64,000 nucleotides of DNA from Bacillus sp. AFS088145 (GTDB lineage Bacteria > Bacillota > Bacilli > Bacillales > Bacillaceae_G), in the NCBI RefSeq assembly GCF_002564465.1, contig NZ_NUUX01000002.1, positions 117,660 through 181,659 on the forward strand, given 5' to 3'. Positions 56,531 to 64,000 of this stretch are shown here, in pieces (position 1 is the first letter of the stretch; every line of letters begins with the position of its first letter). The position numbers and the translations under genes are program-made. Below the pieces are notes generated by a model. It worked only from the letters and a program-made list of their open reading frames with translations, was not told the origin of the DNA and ran no database searches.

Positions 56531-57325
56531 CTATTTTTGGATTAGTGAATCATCAAGTTCCGATACTTTTCTAAATTTACTAGGGGTAATACCCTCGTAA
56601 TCCTTAAAGATCTTAATGAAATATTTAGCTGTCTGATAACCTACTTCTAGGGCAATTTCTTCAATTTGCAAATCTGTTGTCAGTAGACGATTTTTTGCAA
56701 TTTGTAATCTCTTTCTAGTCAAATACTCACTAAATGTTAGACCTACTTGCTCTTTAAATAACACACTAAAATAGCTCGCATTTAGATGTACCGCTTCTGC
56801 TACATCCTTTAATGAAATTTGATTGCTTATATTTTCATTAATAAAGGTCTTTGCTCCGTTAATTGAGTTAGAGCGGTTATTAACTTGATCTAGTTTTAAT
56901 AATTTCTGATCAGTCACTTTTTCCATATATTCAATCCGTTCAATATTTGCTTCATTTTCAAGCGCTTGCTCAATAGCCTCAATTAATTTCTGTTTACTTA
57001 CCGGTTTTAATAAGTAATTTACAACTCCTAGACGAATAGCCTCCTGTGCATATTCAAAGTCAGGGTGTCCAGAAATAATAATTGAAACAAACTTATGTCC
57101 CTTATCCTTTAGGCTTTTTAAAAGCTCTAAACCATTCATTTCAGGCATACAAATATCAGTTACTAATAGATGTATTTTTGTTCTGCTCATCTGTTCAAAT
57201 GTTTCTTGACCATTTGCCGCACTAAGAATTTCGAATTTGCCGTTTGACCATTTCTCTAATGTTTTTTTTAATCCTTGCCTAGTCACTTGTTCATCATCAA
57301 CAATTAAAATCGTTTTTGTATCCAA
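56531..57325 (-). CDS. YesN-like AraC-type response regulator
   Basis: Receiver domain 1-120 with phosphoacceptor D57 in LLVTDICMPEMNG and LLKPVSKQKL; AraC double helix-turn-helix about 165-262 (LKDVAEAVHLNASYFSVLFKE, IEEIALEVGYQTAKYFIKIF). The frame runs upstream to 57385, but that part overlaps the kinase gene; TTG 57325 comes one base after the kinase stop and five bases after GGTGGAG, so it is the likely start (264 residues). It should activate the importer and xyl genes. Confidence 0.9.
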   Translation of the reverse strand: MDTKTILIVDDEQVTRQGLKKTLEKWSNGKFEILSAANGQETFEQMSRTKIHLLVTDICMPEMNGLELLKSLKDKGHKFVSIIISGHPDFEYAQEAIRLGVVNYLLKPVSKQKLIEAIEQALENEANIERIEYMEKVTDQKLLKLDQVNNRSNSINGAKTFINENISNQISLKDVAEAVHLNASYFSVLFKEQVGLTFSEYLTRKRLQIAKNRLLTTDLQIEEIALEVGYQTAKYFIKIFKDYEGITPSKFRKVSELDDSLIQK

Positions 57326-57326
57326 A

Positions 57327-59087
57327 TTATTCTCCACCTTTGTCTGGAACTTCGAATAATACAGTTGTACCTTTACCGATCTCACTTTCTAAACGAAGGC
57401 CACTTAAGTCATATCCTTCGTAATATAATTTGATTCTTTTATTTACATTAGTAAGCGCCATACCCATCCCTTTAAAGGATGATACATTATCATTTTTAAT
57501 TGCTAGATTAAGGGCTTTAAGAGCTTCCCTATTAATCCCCGGTCCATTGTCCTTAACAGTCACTAATAAATTAGATGAGTCATTAATCCGTTTTATCTTC
57601 ACTAAAACAGTCCCTTGTTCTCGACTACTTTCAATACCATGCATAATGGCGTTCTCAACTAAAGGTTGGATTAGCAGTTTAGGTATTTTAATAGCCAATA
57701 GATTTGGCTCAACAGATATCTCCCATAACAACCGTTCTCCTAATCTCATTTTCATAATCTGTAAATAACGTTCAATTTGATCGAGAGCAGCTTGTATAGT
57801 TACCCATTCACTACTGTTTGCATTGCCAATTGTATAGCGAAATAATCCTGACATCGCAATCACTATTTCTGCTAAATCCTCCTCACCTCTATCATCTAAA
57901 GACCAGTAAAGTGCATTTAGCGTATTATAAAGGAAGTGCGGATCAATTTGGGCTTGTAGCGCCTTCAACTCAGTTTGACTACGAAGTAATTCTTTTTCAT
58001 AAACGACCTGTATTAAATGATTAGTATTTTCTACCATCTGGTTATATGTTCTATTTAATTCAATAATTTCTAAAGAAGCTGCGCTTTCCTTATTAATTTT
58101 TAACTCGTCCATTTTCGCATTCTTCATTGTTTTTGTAAGTTTCTTTATCGGTCTCGTGATCATTGTTGCTAGAATTATTGATGATATGACAAAAATGATA
58201 AATCCAATCGCACCAGATAATAGAGTCGCTTTTCTTACCGGTGTTACCCGCTCATTTAAAAAGCTTGTAGGTTTTAAAATAACAAGGGTCCAGCCTGTTT
58301 TTGTAGATGGTTGCGTAACAATCATATATTGTTTTTTATTTACTTTTATCGATTCGTATCCTTCTAATAAAAACTTTTGAATATCAATGCCGTAATTATC
58401 CGTTATCGGAGTTAAATCCCGATCAAGAAGCATCATATAATCCTTTTCTCCAGGAGATAAATTACTTTCTTCAACCTGAAAGTAACTATTAAGAATTCTT
58501 ACGACTAAATATCCTCCATTTGAAAACCATCGATCCATTAAACTAACCCTTCTTATTGCATAAGAATAATTACTATTCTTAGGATCTTTCCCTACCCACA
58601 CTAATCTTCCTTTCTCGGCTTCTGCTTCCTTTACCCATTTCTCATCGATTACACTAGATAAATTTTTATCACCGAATGGAAAAATACGATTACCTTCTGA
58701 AGAATATAGCTCAAAAGAAGAGATTCCATTTGAGTAAGCTAAAAAGTTATTTATGACTCTAATTAGTGATTGTCTTTTTGCAAAATCAACACTTTCTCCG
58801 TTTTTCAATCCGAGTAAAATTTGTTGAACCGTCTCGTTGGTCATTAATTGATTTGATAATGTATCAATTTGCTTATACAAGGTTTCCATTCTTCCATTTG
58901 CTTCAACAGCTGTTTGTTTGATTTGCTTCTCTGTTGTATCTTTCATTAAAGTTCCAACTTGGTTATATACCATAATGGATACAATAGATAAAACAATCAC
59001 CATAACAATCAAGAAGACAGCCAATATTTGATTTCGTAAAGTGTTTAATTTTCTTAACCGTAATCTAATTTTGAAGATTGTAATCAC
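57327..59087 (-). CDS. YesM-like sensor histidine kinase
   Basis: Two membrane segments (about 20-42 and 285-310) flank a large extracytoplasmic Cache-like sensor domain; a HAMP linker, the His_kinase domain with the phosphorylated His in QAQIDPHFLYNTLNAL and an HATPase domain (IQPLVENAIMHGIE, VKDNGPGINREALKAL, KGMGMALTNVNKRI) follow. 586 residues. The start is uncertain: GTG 59087 is the first codon, but its GTG is part of the only GGTG-like ribosome binding sequence. First gene of the sugar locus. Confidence 0.9.
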   Translation of the reverse strand: MITIFKIRLRLRKLNTLRNQILAVFLIVMVIVLSIVSIMVYNQVGTLMKDTTEKQIKQTAVEANGRMETLYKQIDTLSNQLMTNETVQQILLGLKNGESVDFAKRQSLIRVINNFLAYSNGISSFELYSSEGNRIFPFGDKNLSSVIDEKWVKEAEAEKGRLVWVGKDPKNSNYSYAIRRVSLMDRWFSNGGYLVVRILNSYFQVEESNLSPGEKDYMMLLDRDLTPITDNYGIDIQKFLLEGYESIKVNKKQYMIVTQPSTKTGWTLVILKPTSFLNERVTPVRKATLLSGAIGFIIFVISSIILATMITRPIKKLTKTMKNAKMDELKINKESAASLEIIELNRTYNQMVENTNHLIQVVYEKELLRSQTELKALQAQIDPHFLYNTLNALYWSLDDRGEEDLAEIVIAMSGLFRYTIGNANSSEWVTIQAALDQIERYLQIMKMRLGERLLWEISVEPNLLAIKIPKLLIQPLVENAIMHGIESSREQGTVLVKIKRINDSSNLLVTVKDNGPGINREALKALNLAIKNDNVSSFKGMGMALTNVNKRIKLYYEGYDLSGLRLESEIGKGTTVLFEVPDKGGE

Positions 59088-59244
59088 CTTTTCAGTAGTA
59101 AGTTAATGTAAGGGTTTTCTTTAAAAATTATCATACTATATTAAGTATTAGTCTGAATATTAAAAACACCTATCTAGTAATAACTACCAGATCGCTTAAG
59201 GGTAATATTGGGATAATAGGAATCAGTTTAAACAAAAAATCAAC

Positions 59245-59290
59245 ACGAAAAAGAGGAACCTAAACATATGATGTTGAGGTTCCCCTTTTC
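59245..59290 (-). terminator. Terminator of the acyl-CoA synthetase gene
   Basis: AGGAACCT (about 59254-59261) and AGGTTCC (59277-59283) form the stem, extended by AAAAG/CTTTT-like pairs. The minus strand ends CTCTTTTTCG. Confidence 0.75.
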
Positions 59291-59339
59291 ATTTTCTTAT
59301 TTACTATTTATTTACCCCTTCCCTGTACTTTGACTTTTT

Positions 59340-61022
59340 TCACTCATTAACTTGTTCAACTTTACTCCATTCTGCTTCCTGAAGAGTCCTCCATAAAATT
59401 TTCCCACTTGCAGTAGTTGGTAATTTATCAATAAATTCGACATATCTCGGATATTTATAGTTTGCCATATGCTCTTTTGACCAATCAATAATGTCACTCT
59501 CACTTACTTTACCTGAATAAATAGGATTTAGGATCACATATGCCTTTACTGTTTCGCCCCTTTTTTCATCAGGTTTACTAACAACACAAACTTGTTGAAT
59601 GGCGGGATGTTTATAAAGTAGGTTTTCCACTTCGGTTGGCCAAACTTTATAGCCTGATGCGTTAATCATCCTTTTAACACGGTCAACGATAAAATAGTAC
59701 CCTTCATCATCAAACCGACCGATATCTCCTGTACGGAAAAACAGTTTTCCGTCTATTTCAATAAAGGCGTCATTTGTTTCTTCTGGTCGGTTAAAGTAGC
59801 CTTTAAATACTTGTGGTCCATTAACAATAATCTCACCAACCTCACCGACACCTAACTGTTTCATTGTTAATGGATCGATAATTTTGGCGTCTACGTCAAA
59901 TGATGGAATTCCAAGACATTGAAGTTTTGGTCGATCTGGCGGATTAAAATGCGTCTGAGCAATTGTTTCTGATAATCCATACCCTTCTACGAACTTTAAA
60001 CCTGTTAATTTGAATAACTGCTCACCTACTGCTTCTGGAAGAGGAGCCCCACCACCTGCAATATTTACAAGAGACTTGATGTCTTCTGTATTTAAATTTG
60101 GATTTGCTAAAAAGTCGATCAGCATTGTACTAATATTTACCCAATGGGTACATTGATAGTTTTCAATCAGTTTGCATGCATGGTTTCGATTCCATCTGGT
60201 TAGCAATACCATACTTGAACCAGTAAGAATCGGTGTATGCATGCCATGAACCATTCCTGTTACATGGAATAAAGGTAAAGTTGAAAAGCTAACGGCATTT
60301 GCAGAAATATTCATCCAAACGGCAGATCCTACTACATTTGCTTGTACCGTTTTATGTGTGTGTATACAACCTTTTGGTAAACCTGTTGTTCCTGAAGTAT
60401 ATGGAAGGACTGCAACATCTTCTGAACTACCTTCATATAGTGACGGGGTAAGCTGTGTTTGTATTGCATCCTCCCAATAAAATAAATTTTCGTTTTGATA
60501 GATTTTCTTTAACTCAGTTATTTCAGCCGTTAAATCGGAAACTAAAGGAATGGTTGGTAAGTATTCAGAGTAAACTGCAACTACTAAATTCTCTAATCCA
60601 GTTGTAGCTTGTAAAGGTTCAATATGAGGGGATAGTTCCTGGCCAATGATTGCGGTTTTAATTTCACAATCATTTATGTAAAATTCAAGTTCATCAGTGG
60701 TGTTCATCGGGTTAATTGGTACTACAATTCCTCTTACTCTTAATATTGCATAAAAGGCGATGACATATTGAGGTGAGTTTTGCATATAAAGCATTACACG
60801 TTCGCCAGGGGATATCTCTAACCTATGCTCAAGATAACCTGCTAAATGATCAACCTCTTCAAGAAGCTGCTTGTACGTTTTTGAAGCGCCATAATACTCT
60901 ATTGCAGTTTTATTTGGATACCTTTTTGCCGAAACGACTAAATTATCATAAAGTGTAGTCTCAGGTAAAGTTAAAGATTTAGAAACCCTTTTTGGCCAAT
61001 GCGCAAAATGTGAAGTACTCAT
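59340..61022 (-). CDS. Long-chain fatty-acid-CoA ligase-like AMP-binding enzyme
   Basis: Adenylate-forming enzyme that activates a carboxylic acid, probably a fatty acid, as its CoA thioester. Motifs: P-loop LPYTSGTTGLPKGCIHTH, VEGYGLSETIAQTHFNPP (A5), FFRTGDIGRFDDEGYYFIVDR (A7/A8) and the A10 lysine in LPTTASGKILWR. The frame runs up to 61112, but AAAGGGG is placed for ATG 61022, giving 560 residues. A cre-like site lies upstream, in line with repression by glucose. The exact chain length of the substrate is unknown. Confidence 0.9.
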   Translation of the reverse strand: MSTSHFAHWPKRVSKSLTLPETTLYDNLVVSAKRYPNKTAIEYYGASKTYKQLLEEVDHLAGYLEHRLEISPGERVMLYMQNSPQYVIAFYAILRVRGIVVPINPMNTTDELEFYINDCEIKTAIIGQELSPHIEPLQATTGLENLVVAVYSEYLPTIPLVSDLTAEITELKKIYQNENLFYWEDAIQTQLTPSLYEGSSEDVAVLPYTSGTTGLPKGCIHTHKTVQANVVGSAVWMNISANAVSFSTLPLFHVTGMVHGMHTPILTGSSMVLLTRWNRNHACKLIENYQCTHWVNISTMLIDFLANPNLNTEDIKSLVNIAGGGAPLPEAVGEQLFKLTGLKFVEGYGLSETIAQTHFNPPDRPKLQCLGIPSFDVDAKIIDPLTMKQLGVGEVGEIIVNGPQVFKGYFNRPEETNDAFIEIDGKLFFRTGDIGRFDDEGYYFIVDRVKRMINASGYKVWPTEVENLLYKHPAIQQVCVVSKPDEKRGETVKAYVILNPIYSGKVSESDIIDWSKEHMANYKYPRYVEFIDKLPTTASGKILWRTLQEAEWSKVEQVNE

Positions 61023-61168
61023 ATTTTTCCCCTTTCGCTTATGTACCTTTTTTATATTAAGTTTTAATATAGCCAGCTCTTTCTTGTATGTATGAACTTT
61101 AGTCATTAACAAAAAAAATCAGGGCAATTATTCATATACGATGCCTAATTAATGAATGACCACCAAAC

Positions 61169-61182
61169 AGAAAGCGTTTACA
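61169..61182. promoter_or_regulatory. cre-like site upstream of the acyl-CoA synthetase gene
   Basis: AGAAAGCGTTTACA matches TGWAANCGNTNWCA at all defined positions except the first. Confidence 0.55.
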
Positions 61183-61401
61183 TATTATTCACTTATAATA
61201 GGATCTTTGAAATTATTTGAAAGTAAATTGCAAAATGAGGCAATTGCTAAGTTTAGTGTAGAAAGGCAGAATGGAATGGAAAATGGAATAGTAAATCAGA
61301 ATCAAAATCAACTTTAGACCTTATTATAATGGAAAAGCTTAAATGAATAAATAGTTTTTTGAAAATTTAAAAAACTATTTGGTTTAACTGACATATTTGA
61401 T

Positions 61402-61448
61402 TTGAGTATCCAAAATTTTTTAAGTAAAATGACTTACAATGACTTACT
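61402..61448 (+). promoter_or_regulatory. Promoter of the oxidoreductase gene with tandem repeat
   Basis: TTGAGT (61402-61407) and TAAAAT (61425-61430) are separated by 17 bases. A direct repeat AATGACTTAC occurs twice in tandem (61429-61438 and 61439-61448), at the likely transcription start, and may be a regulator site. Confidence 0.65.
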
Positions 61449-61495
61449 TTACCACTTTTCTATGTTTCAATTAATAACAAGTGAGGTGTTAGCAT

Positions 61496-62407
61496 ATGAG
61501 AATTGGAATAATCGGTTTAGGAGATATAGCTGCGAAGGCCTATCTACCGGTCCTTTCTGAAAAAGAAAAGATCGAGTTGGTGCTATGTACAAGAAGTAAT
61601 GAGACACTAGACCATTTATCAAACAAATATCGAATCAGTGAAACTGTTAATACAGTAGATGAATTGCTAGAAAAGAATATTGATGCAGCATTTGTTAGTA
61701 CAGCTACGGAAGCACATTATATGATAACGAAAAAGCTATTATTAAATGGTATAAACGTTTATATTGATAAACCTATTTCAATGAATTTCAAAGAGACTGA
61801 ACAAATTGTAAATCTAGCCAAAGAACAGAGAAAAATAGCGATGGTTGGATTTAATAGACGATTTACCCCTAGAGTAAGAGAGCTTACTATGCATGGAAAG
61901 GCTAATTTAATAATCATGCAAAAAAATAGATTTAACTTTCCTGAATACACTAGAAGGTTTGTTGTAGAGGATTTTATTCATGTCGTGGATACACTTAGAT
62001 ATTTAATGTCCACTAATGTAGTTGATTTAAAAGTCAATTTCTTTAAAAAAGATAGTATGCTCGAACACCTAGTCATTCATCTTATAGGTGAGGGATGCAC
62101 GGCAATTGGAATAATGAACAGAAACAACGGTGTTACAGAAGAAATTATTGAATATATGACACCACAAAATAAATATGTAGTGAGTAGTTTAGTCGAAACA
62201 ATCCATTATCATAATAAAGAAATCAGTATTACAAAATTTGGTGATTGGGAACCAACATTATATAAACGTGGGTTTTACCAAATTGTTGATCACTTTCTTG
62301 ACTGTATAGAACAGAATAAAACTCCAGACCCTTCAATAAATGATTCCTTAATCACTCATGAAATTTGCGAAAGAATCGTTCAGTATATTGATTCCAGTGA
62401 ATATTAA
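61496..62407 (+). CDS. Gfo/Idh/MocA family oxidoreductase
   Basis: NAD(P)-dependent sugar-type oxidoreductase of 303 residues. The Rossmann motif is GIIGLGDIAAKAYLPVL (about 3-19) and the signature YIDKPISMN (about 88-96) carries the catalytic-type Lys. The second domain starts near VGFNRRFTPRVREL. It is somewhat shorter than most members. GAGGTG precedes the ATG. The substrate is unknown and it stands alone. Confidence 0.88.
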   Translation: MRIGIIGLGDIAAKAYLPVLSEKEKIELVLCTRSNETLDHLSNKYRISETVNTVDELLEKNIDAAFVSTATEAHYMITKKLLLNGINVYIDKPISMNFKETEQIVNLAKEQRKIAMVGFNRRFTPRVRELTMHGKANLIIMQKNRFNFPEYTRRFVVEDFIHVVDTLRYLMSTNVVDLKVNFFKKDSMLEHLVIHLIGEGCTAIGIMNRNNGVTEEIIEYMTPQNKYVVSSLVETIHYHNKEISITKFGDWEPTLYKRGFYQIVDHFLDCIEQNKTPDPSINDSLITHEICERIVQYIDSSEY

Positions 62408-62410
62408 ATA

Positions 62411-62457
62411 AAAAACCCGAATAGTAGACTTTAGAGGTCTACTTATTCGGGTTTTAT
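62411..62457. terminator. Bidirectional terminator between oxidoreductase and murP
   Basis: AAAACCCGAATA pairs with TATTCGGGTTTT-like sequence (62412-62423 and 62444-62455), extended by GTAGAC/GTCTAC. Confidence 0.9.
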
Positions 62458-62464
62458 TTGTTAT

Positions 62465-63877
62465 TTATTCTTGTTCAGCCATAGCATCCTTTGGAGTACC
62501 GAATAAATACGTTAGGACGAAACCACCAGCATAACCAGCAAGTAATCCGATCACATATTTAAGCCACATTCCGTGTGCAATTAGTGGAACTAACGCTAAG
62601 CCTGAAGGACCAATTGCAATTGCTCCAACATTTCCAAACATTCCAATTACTGCACCTCCAATACCACCACCGATACATGCAGTGATAAATGGACGACCAA
62701 GAGGTAATGTAACACCATAAATTAATGGTTCACCAATACCTAAAATACCTACTGGAAGAGCACCCTTAATCATATTTGATAATGATTTATTCTTTTTGCA
62801 ACGTAACCATAATGCTAATGCTGCTCCAACTTGTCCAGCACCTGCCATTGCAAGAATTGGTAATAATTCTGTTGAACCAGTTGTATTAATTAATTCGATA
62901 TGAATTGGTGTTAATACTTGATGTAAACCTAACATTACTAATGGTAAGAATCCCATACCTAATATAAATCCTGCAAAAATACCACCTTTTGCAATAATCC
63001 AGTTAATTGAGCCTATTAAGTTATCAGAAATAAATCCTGCGAATGGCATGATGAAGAAAATTGTAACCAAACCTACTACTAATAAAGCAATCATTGGTGT
63101 AATAATAATATCTAGAGAATCTGGAATAACTTTACGTAATTGTTTTTCTAAAAGTGATAATAAATAGACTGCAAGTAGTACACCAATAATACCACCTTGA
63201 CCTGGAGCTAATGGATCACCATTAAAGATATTTTTAATTGGTTGATCAGGAAGCATACCTGTTAAAAGTGTTACCCCACCAATTACTCCACCAAGGGATG
63301 GTGTCGCGCCGAATTCCTTCGCTGCGTTGATACCAACATAAATCGCTAAATAAGCAAAAATTGCGTTTTTAATTACATTTAAAACTGTAACATATTGTGA
63401 CCAAGTTGCTGCATCTAGGTTTTGAGCAGTAATATTGTTCGATAAAATCGAAGCAATACCAGCAATTAGACCTGCACCAACGAATGCTGGAATTAATGGA
63501 ATAAAGATATTACCGACTTTTCGTAAGAAATTTTTAAAAGGTGTGTTATTTTTCTTTTTTAATTCAGCTTTAAGATCTGAGCCCTTTTCTTTTAAAGCCG
63601 CTGACGAAGTTTCTTGTTTTCCTGATGAGCTGTTTTTCAGATGACCAAATTGTTCTGCAACTTTAGTTACTGTACCAGGACCTAAAATGATTTGGTAAGT
63701 CTCGTCATCAACAGTTCCCAAAACCCCGTTAATTTTTTTAACTTGATCTTCGTTGATTAAATCACGATCAGCAACATTAACACGAAGTCTTGTCATACAG
63801 TTTGTAAATGAAACTACATTATCAGTACCGCCGATTGCATCAGCGATTTCAGAAGCTAATCTTTGATATTTATCCAT
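62465..63877 (-). CDS. murP: N-acetylmuramic acid-type PTS permease, EIIBC
   Basis: Imports and phosphorylates MurNAc-type sugars released from the cell wall. EIIB domain 1-85 with Cys 27 in SFTNCMTRLRV; the EIIC domain is about 120-460 (VMLGLHQVLTPIHIELI, GIGEPLIYGVTLPLGRPF). A linker rich in Ser and Lys joins them. No IIA domain, as in E. coli MurP, which uses EIIA(Glc). The identity rests on the MurQ-like gene 21 bases upstream on the same strand. GGGGGAG precedes the ATG. Confidence 0.85.
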   Translation of the reverse strand: MDKYQRLASEIADAIGGTDNVVSFTNCMTRLRVNVADRDLINEDQVKKINGVLGTVDDETYQIILGPGTVTKVAEQFGHLKNSSSGKQETSSAALKEKGSDLKAELKKKNNTPFKNFLRKVGNIFIPLIPAFVGAGLIAGIASILSNNITAQNLDAATWSQYVTVLNVIKNAIFAYLAIYVGINAAKEFGATPSLGGVIGGVTLLTGMLPDQPIKNIFNGDPLAPGQGGIIGVLLAVYLLSLLEKQLRKVIPDSLDIIITPMIALLVVGLVTIFFIMPFAGFISDNLIGSINWIIAKGGIFAGFILGMGFLPLVMLGLHQVLTPIHIELINTTGSTELLPILAMAGAGQVGAALALWLRCKKNKSLSNMIKGALPVGILGIGEPLIYGVTLPLGRPFITACIGGGIGGAVIGMFGNVGAIAIGPSGLALVPLIAHGMWLKYVIGLLAGYAGGFVLTYLFGTPKDAMAEQE

Positions 63878-63898
63878 CTTCTACTCCCCCAACAATTT

Positions 63899-64000
63899 TT
63901 ATTTTTGTATTGCTTTTCGAACGAATCCTTCTGATTTTTTCAATTGCTCAATTGCTTGCTCATAACTAAATCCAGTAAGAATCATAACGATTGCTACTTT
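63899..64000 (-). CDS. murQ: N-acetylmuramic acid 6-phosphate etherase (C-terminal part only)
   Basis: Only the last 33 residues are in the window (KVAIVMILTGFSYEQAIEQL, then a stretch ending EGFVRKAIQK). The pattern K-x-A-I-V-M-I-L-T-G ... G-F-V-R-K-A is the C-terminus of MurQ, which cleaves the lactyl ether of MurNAc-6-phosphate. It is the gene before murP in one operon. Confidence 0.82.
   Translation of the reverse strand, partial: KVAIVMILTGFSYEQAIEQLKKSEGFVRKAIQK

Larger units (their letters stand above)
61023..61495. other. Divergent regulatory region
   Basis: This 473-base AT-rich region lies between the acyl-CoA synthetase (minus) and the oxidoreductase (plus). It holds a cre-like site (61169-61182), a perfect AT-rich inverted repeat AAATAGTTTTTT (61349-61360) with AAAAAACTATTT (61369-61380), and a good plus-strand promoter (61402-61430). 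No gene is seen. Confidence 0.6.

Overview
The window is a chromosomal stretch of a low-G+C, AT-rich Gram-positive bacterium of the Bacillaceae. The evidence is strong GGAGG-type ribosome binding sites, frequent TTG/GTG starts, CcpA (cre)-type sites, and a Bacillus-like gene set (treP-treA-treR, queCDEF behind a preQ1 riboswitch, Bce-type resistance module, YesM/YesN, pepT, topB). A Gottfriedia/Bacillus-type soil organism would fit, but the species is inferred, not proven.

Layout. 1-9.2 kb: partial uracil-DNA glycosylase, YeiH-type membrane protein, a GtrB-like glycosyltransferase with a degenerate DxD motif, YhgE/Pip protein, a drug-type ABC exporter, an acyltransferase and a stand-alone PTS EIIA(Glc). 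9.4-18.7 kb: a siroheme-type dehydrogenase, topoisomerase III, a secreted L,D-transpeptidase, a YhhN membrane enzyme, peptidase T, an rRNA methyltransferase and a hexapeptide acyltransferase. 19-24.4 kb: trehalose operon with two TreR-type operators overlapping its promoter and a cre box, then a ROK regulator. 24.6-27.3 kb: purine nucleoside phosphorylase, a folded intergenic repeat, a frameshifted EamA transporter and a CBS-domain protein.

27.3-31.3 kb is the most unusual region. It holds a ParM-like actin gene and a ParR-like ribbon-helix-helix gene, preceded by about eighteen TGTRTACA-like 8-bp units at roughly helical spacing: a complete type II (ParMRC-like) DNA segregation cassette amid ordinary chromosomal genes. 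Next to it lie pgaC/icaA- and pgaD-like genes for a PNAG-type polysaccharide; pgaC is interrupted by a single in-frame TAG at codon 47.

31.4-34 kb: queuosine-precursor operon queCDEF under a preQ1-I riboswitch/terminator. 34.1-38.6 kb: BceRS-BceAB-type peptide-antibiotic sensing and resistance module. 38.7-45.8 kb: YdeI-like protein, CstA/YbdD transporter pair, divergent TetR/MFS efflux pair with a palindromic operator, and a SUKH-like exported protein. 45.9-59.1 kb: one-directional xylo-oligosaccharide locus: YesM/YesN two-component system, ABC importer, YesL-like protein, aldose epimerase, xylose isomerase, xylulokinase, aldo/keto reductase and GH43 beta-xylosidase, with stem-loops that may tune expression between genes. 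59.3-64 kb: acyl-CoA synthetase with an upstream cre-like site, a Gfo/Idh/MocA oxidoreductase, and the MurNAc recycling pair murQ (partial)-murP.

The genes join up as carbohydrate physiology: TreP and MurP are EIIBC proteins without their own IIA domain, so the lone EIIA(Glc) at 8.7-9.2 kb is a plausible phosphate donor for both. No rRNA, tRNA, CRISPR array, prophage or intact insertion sequence was seen.
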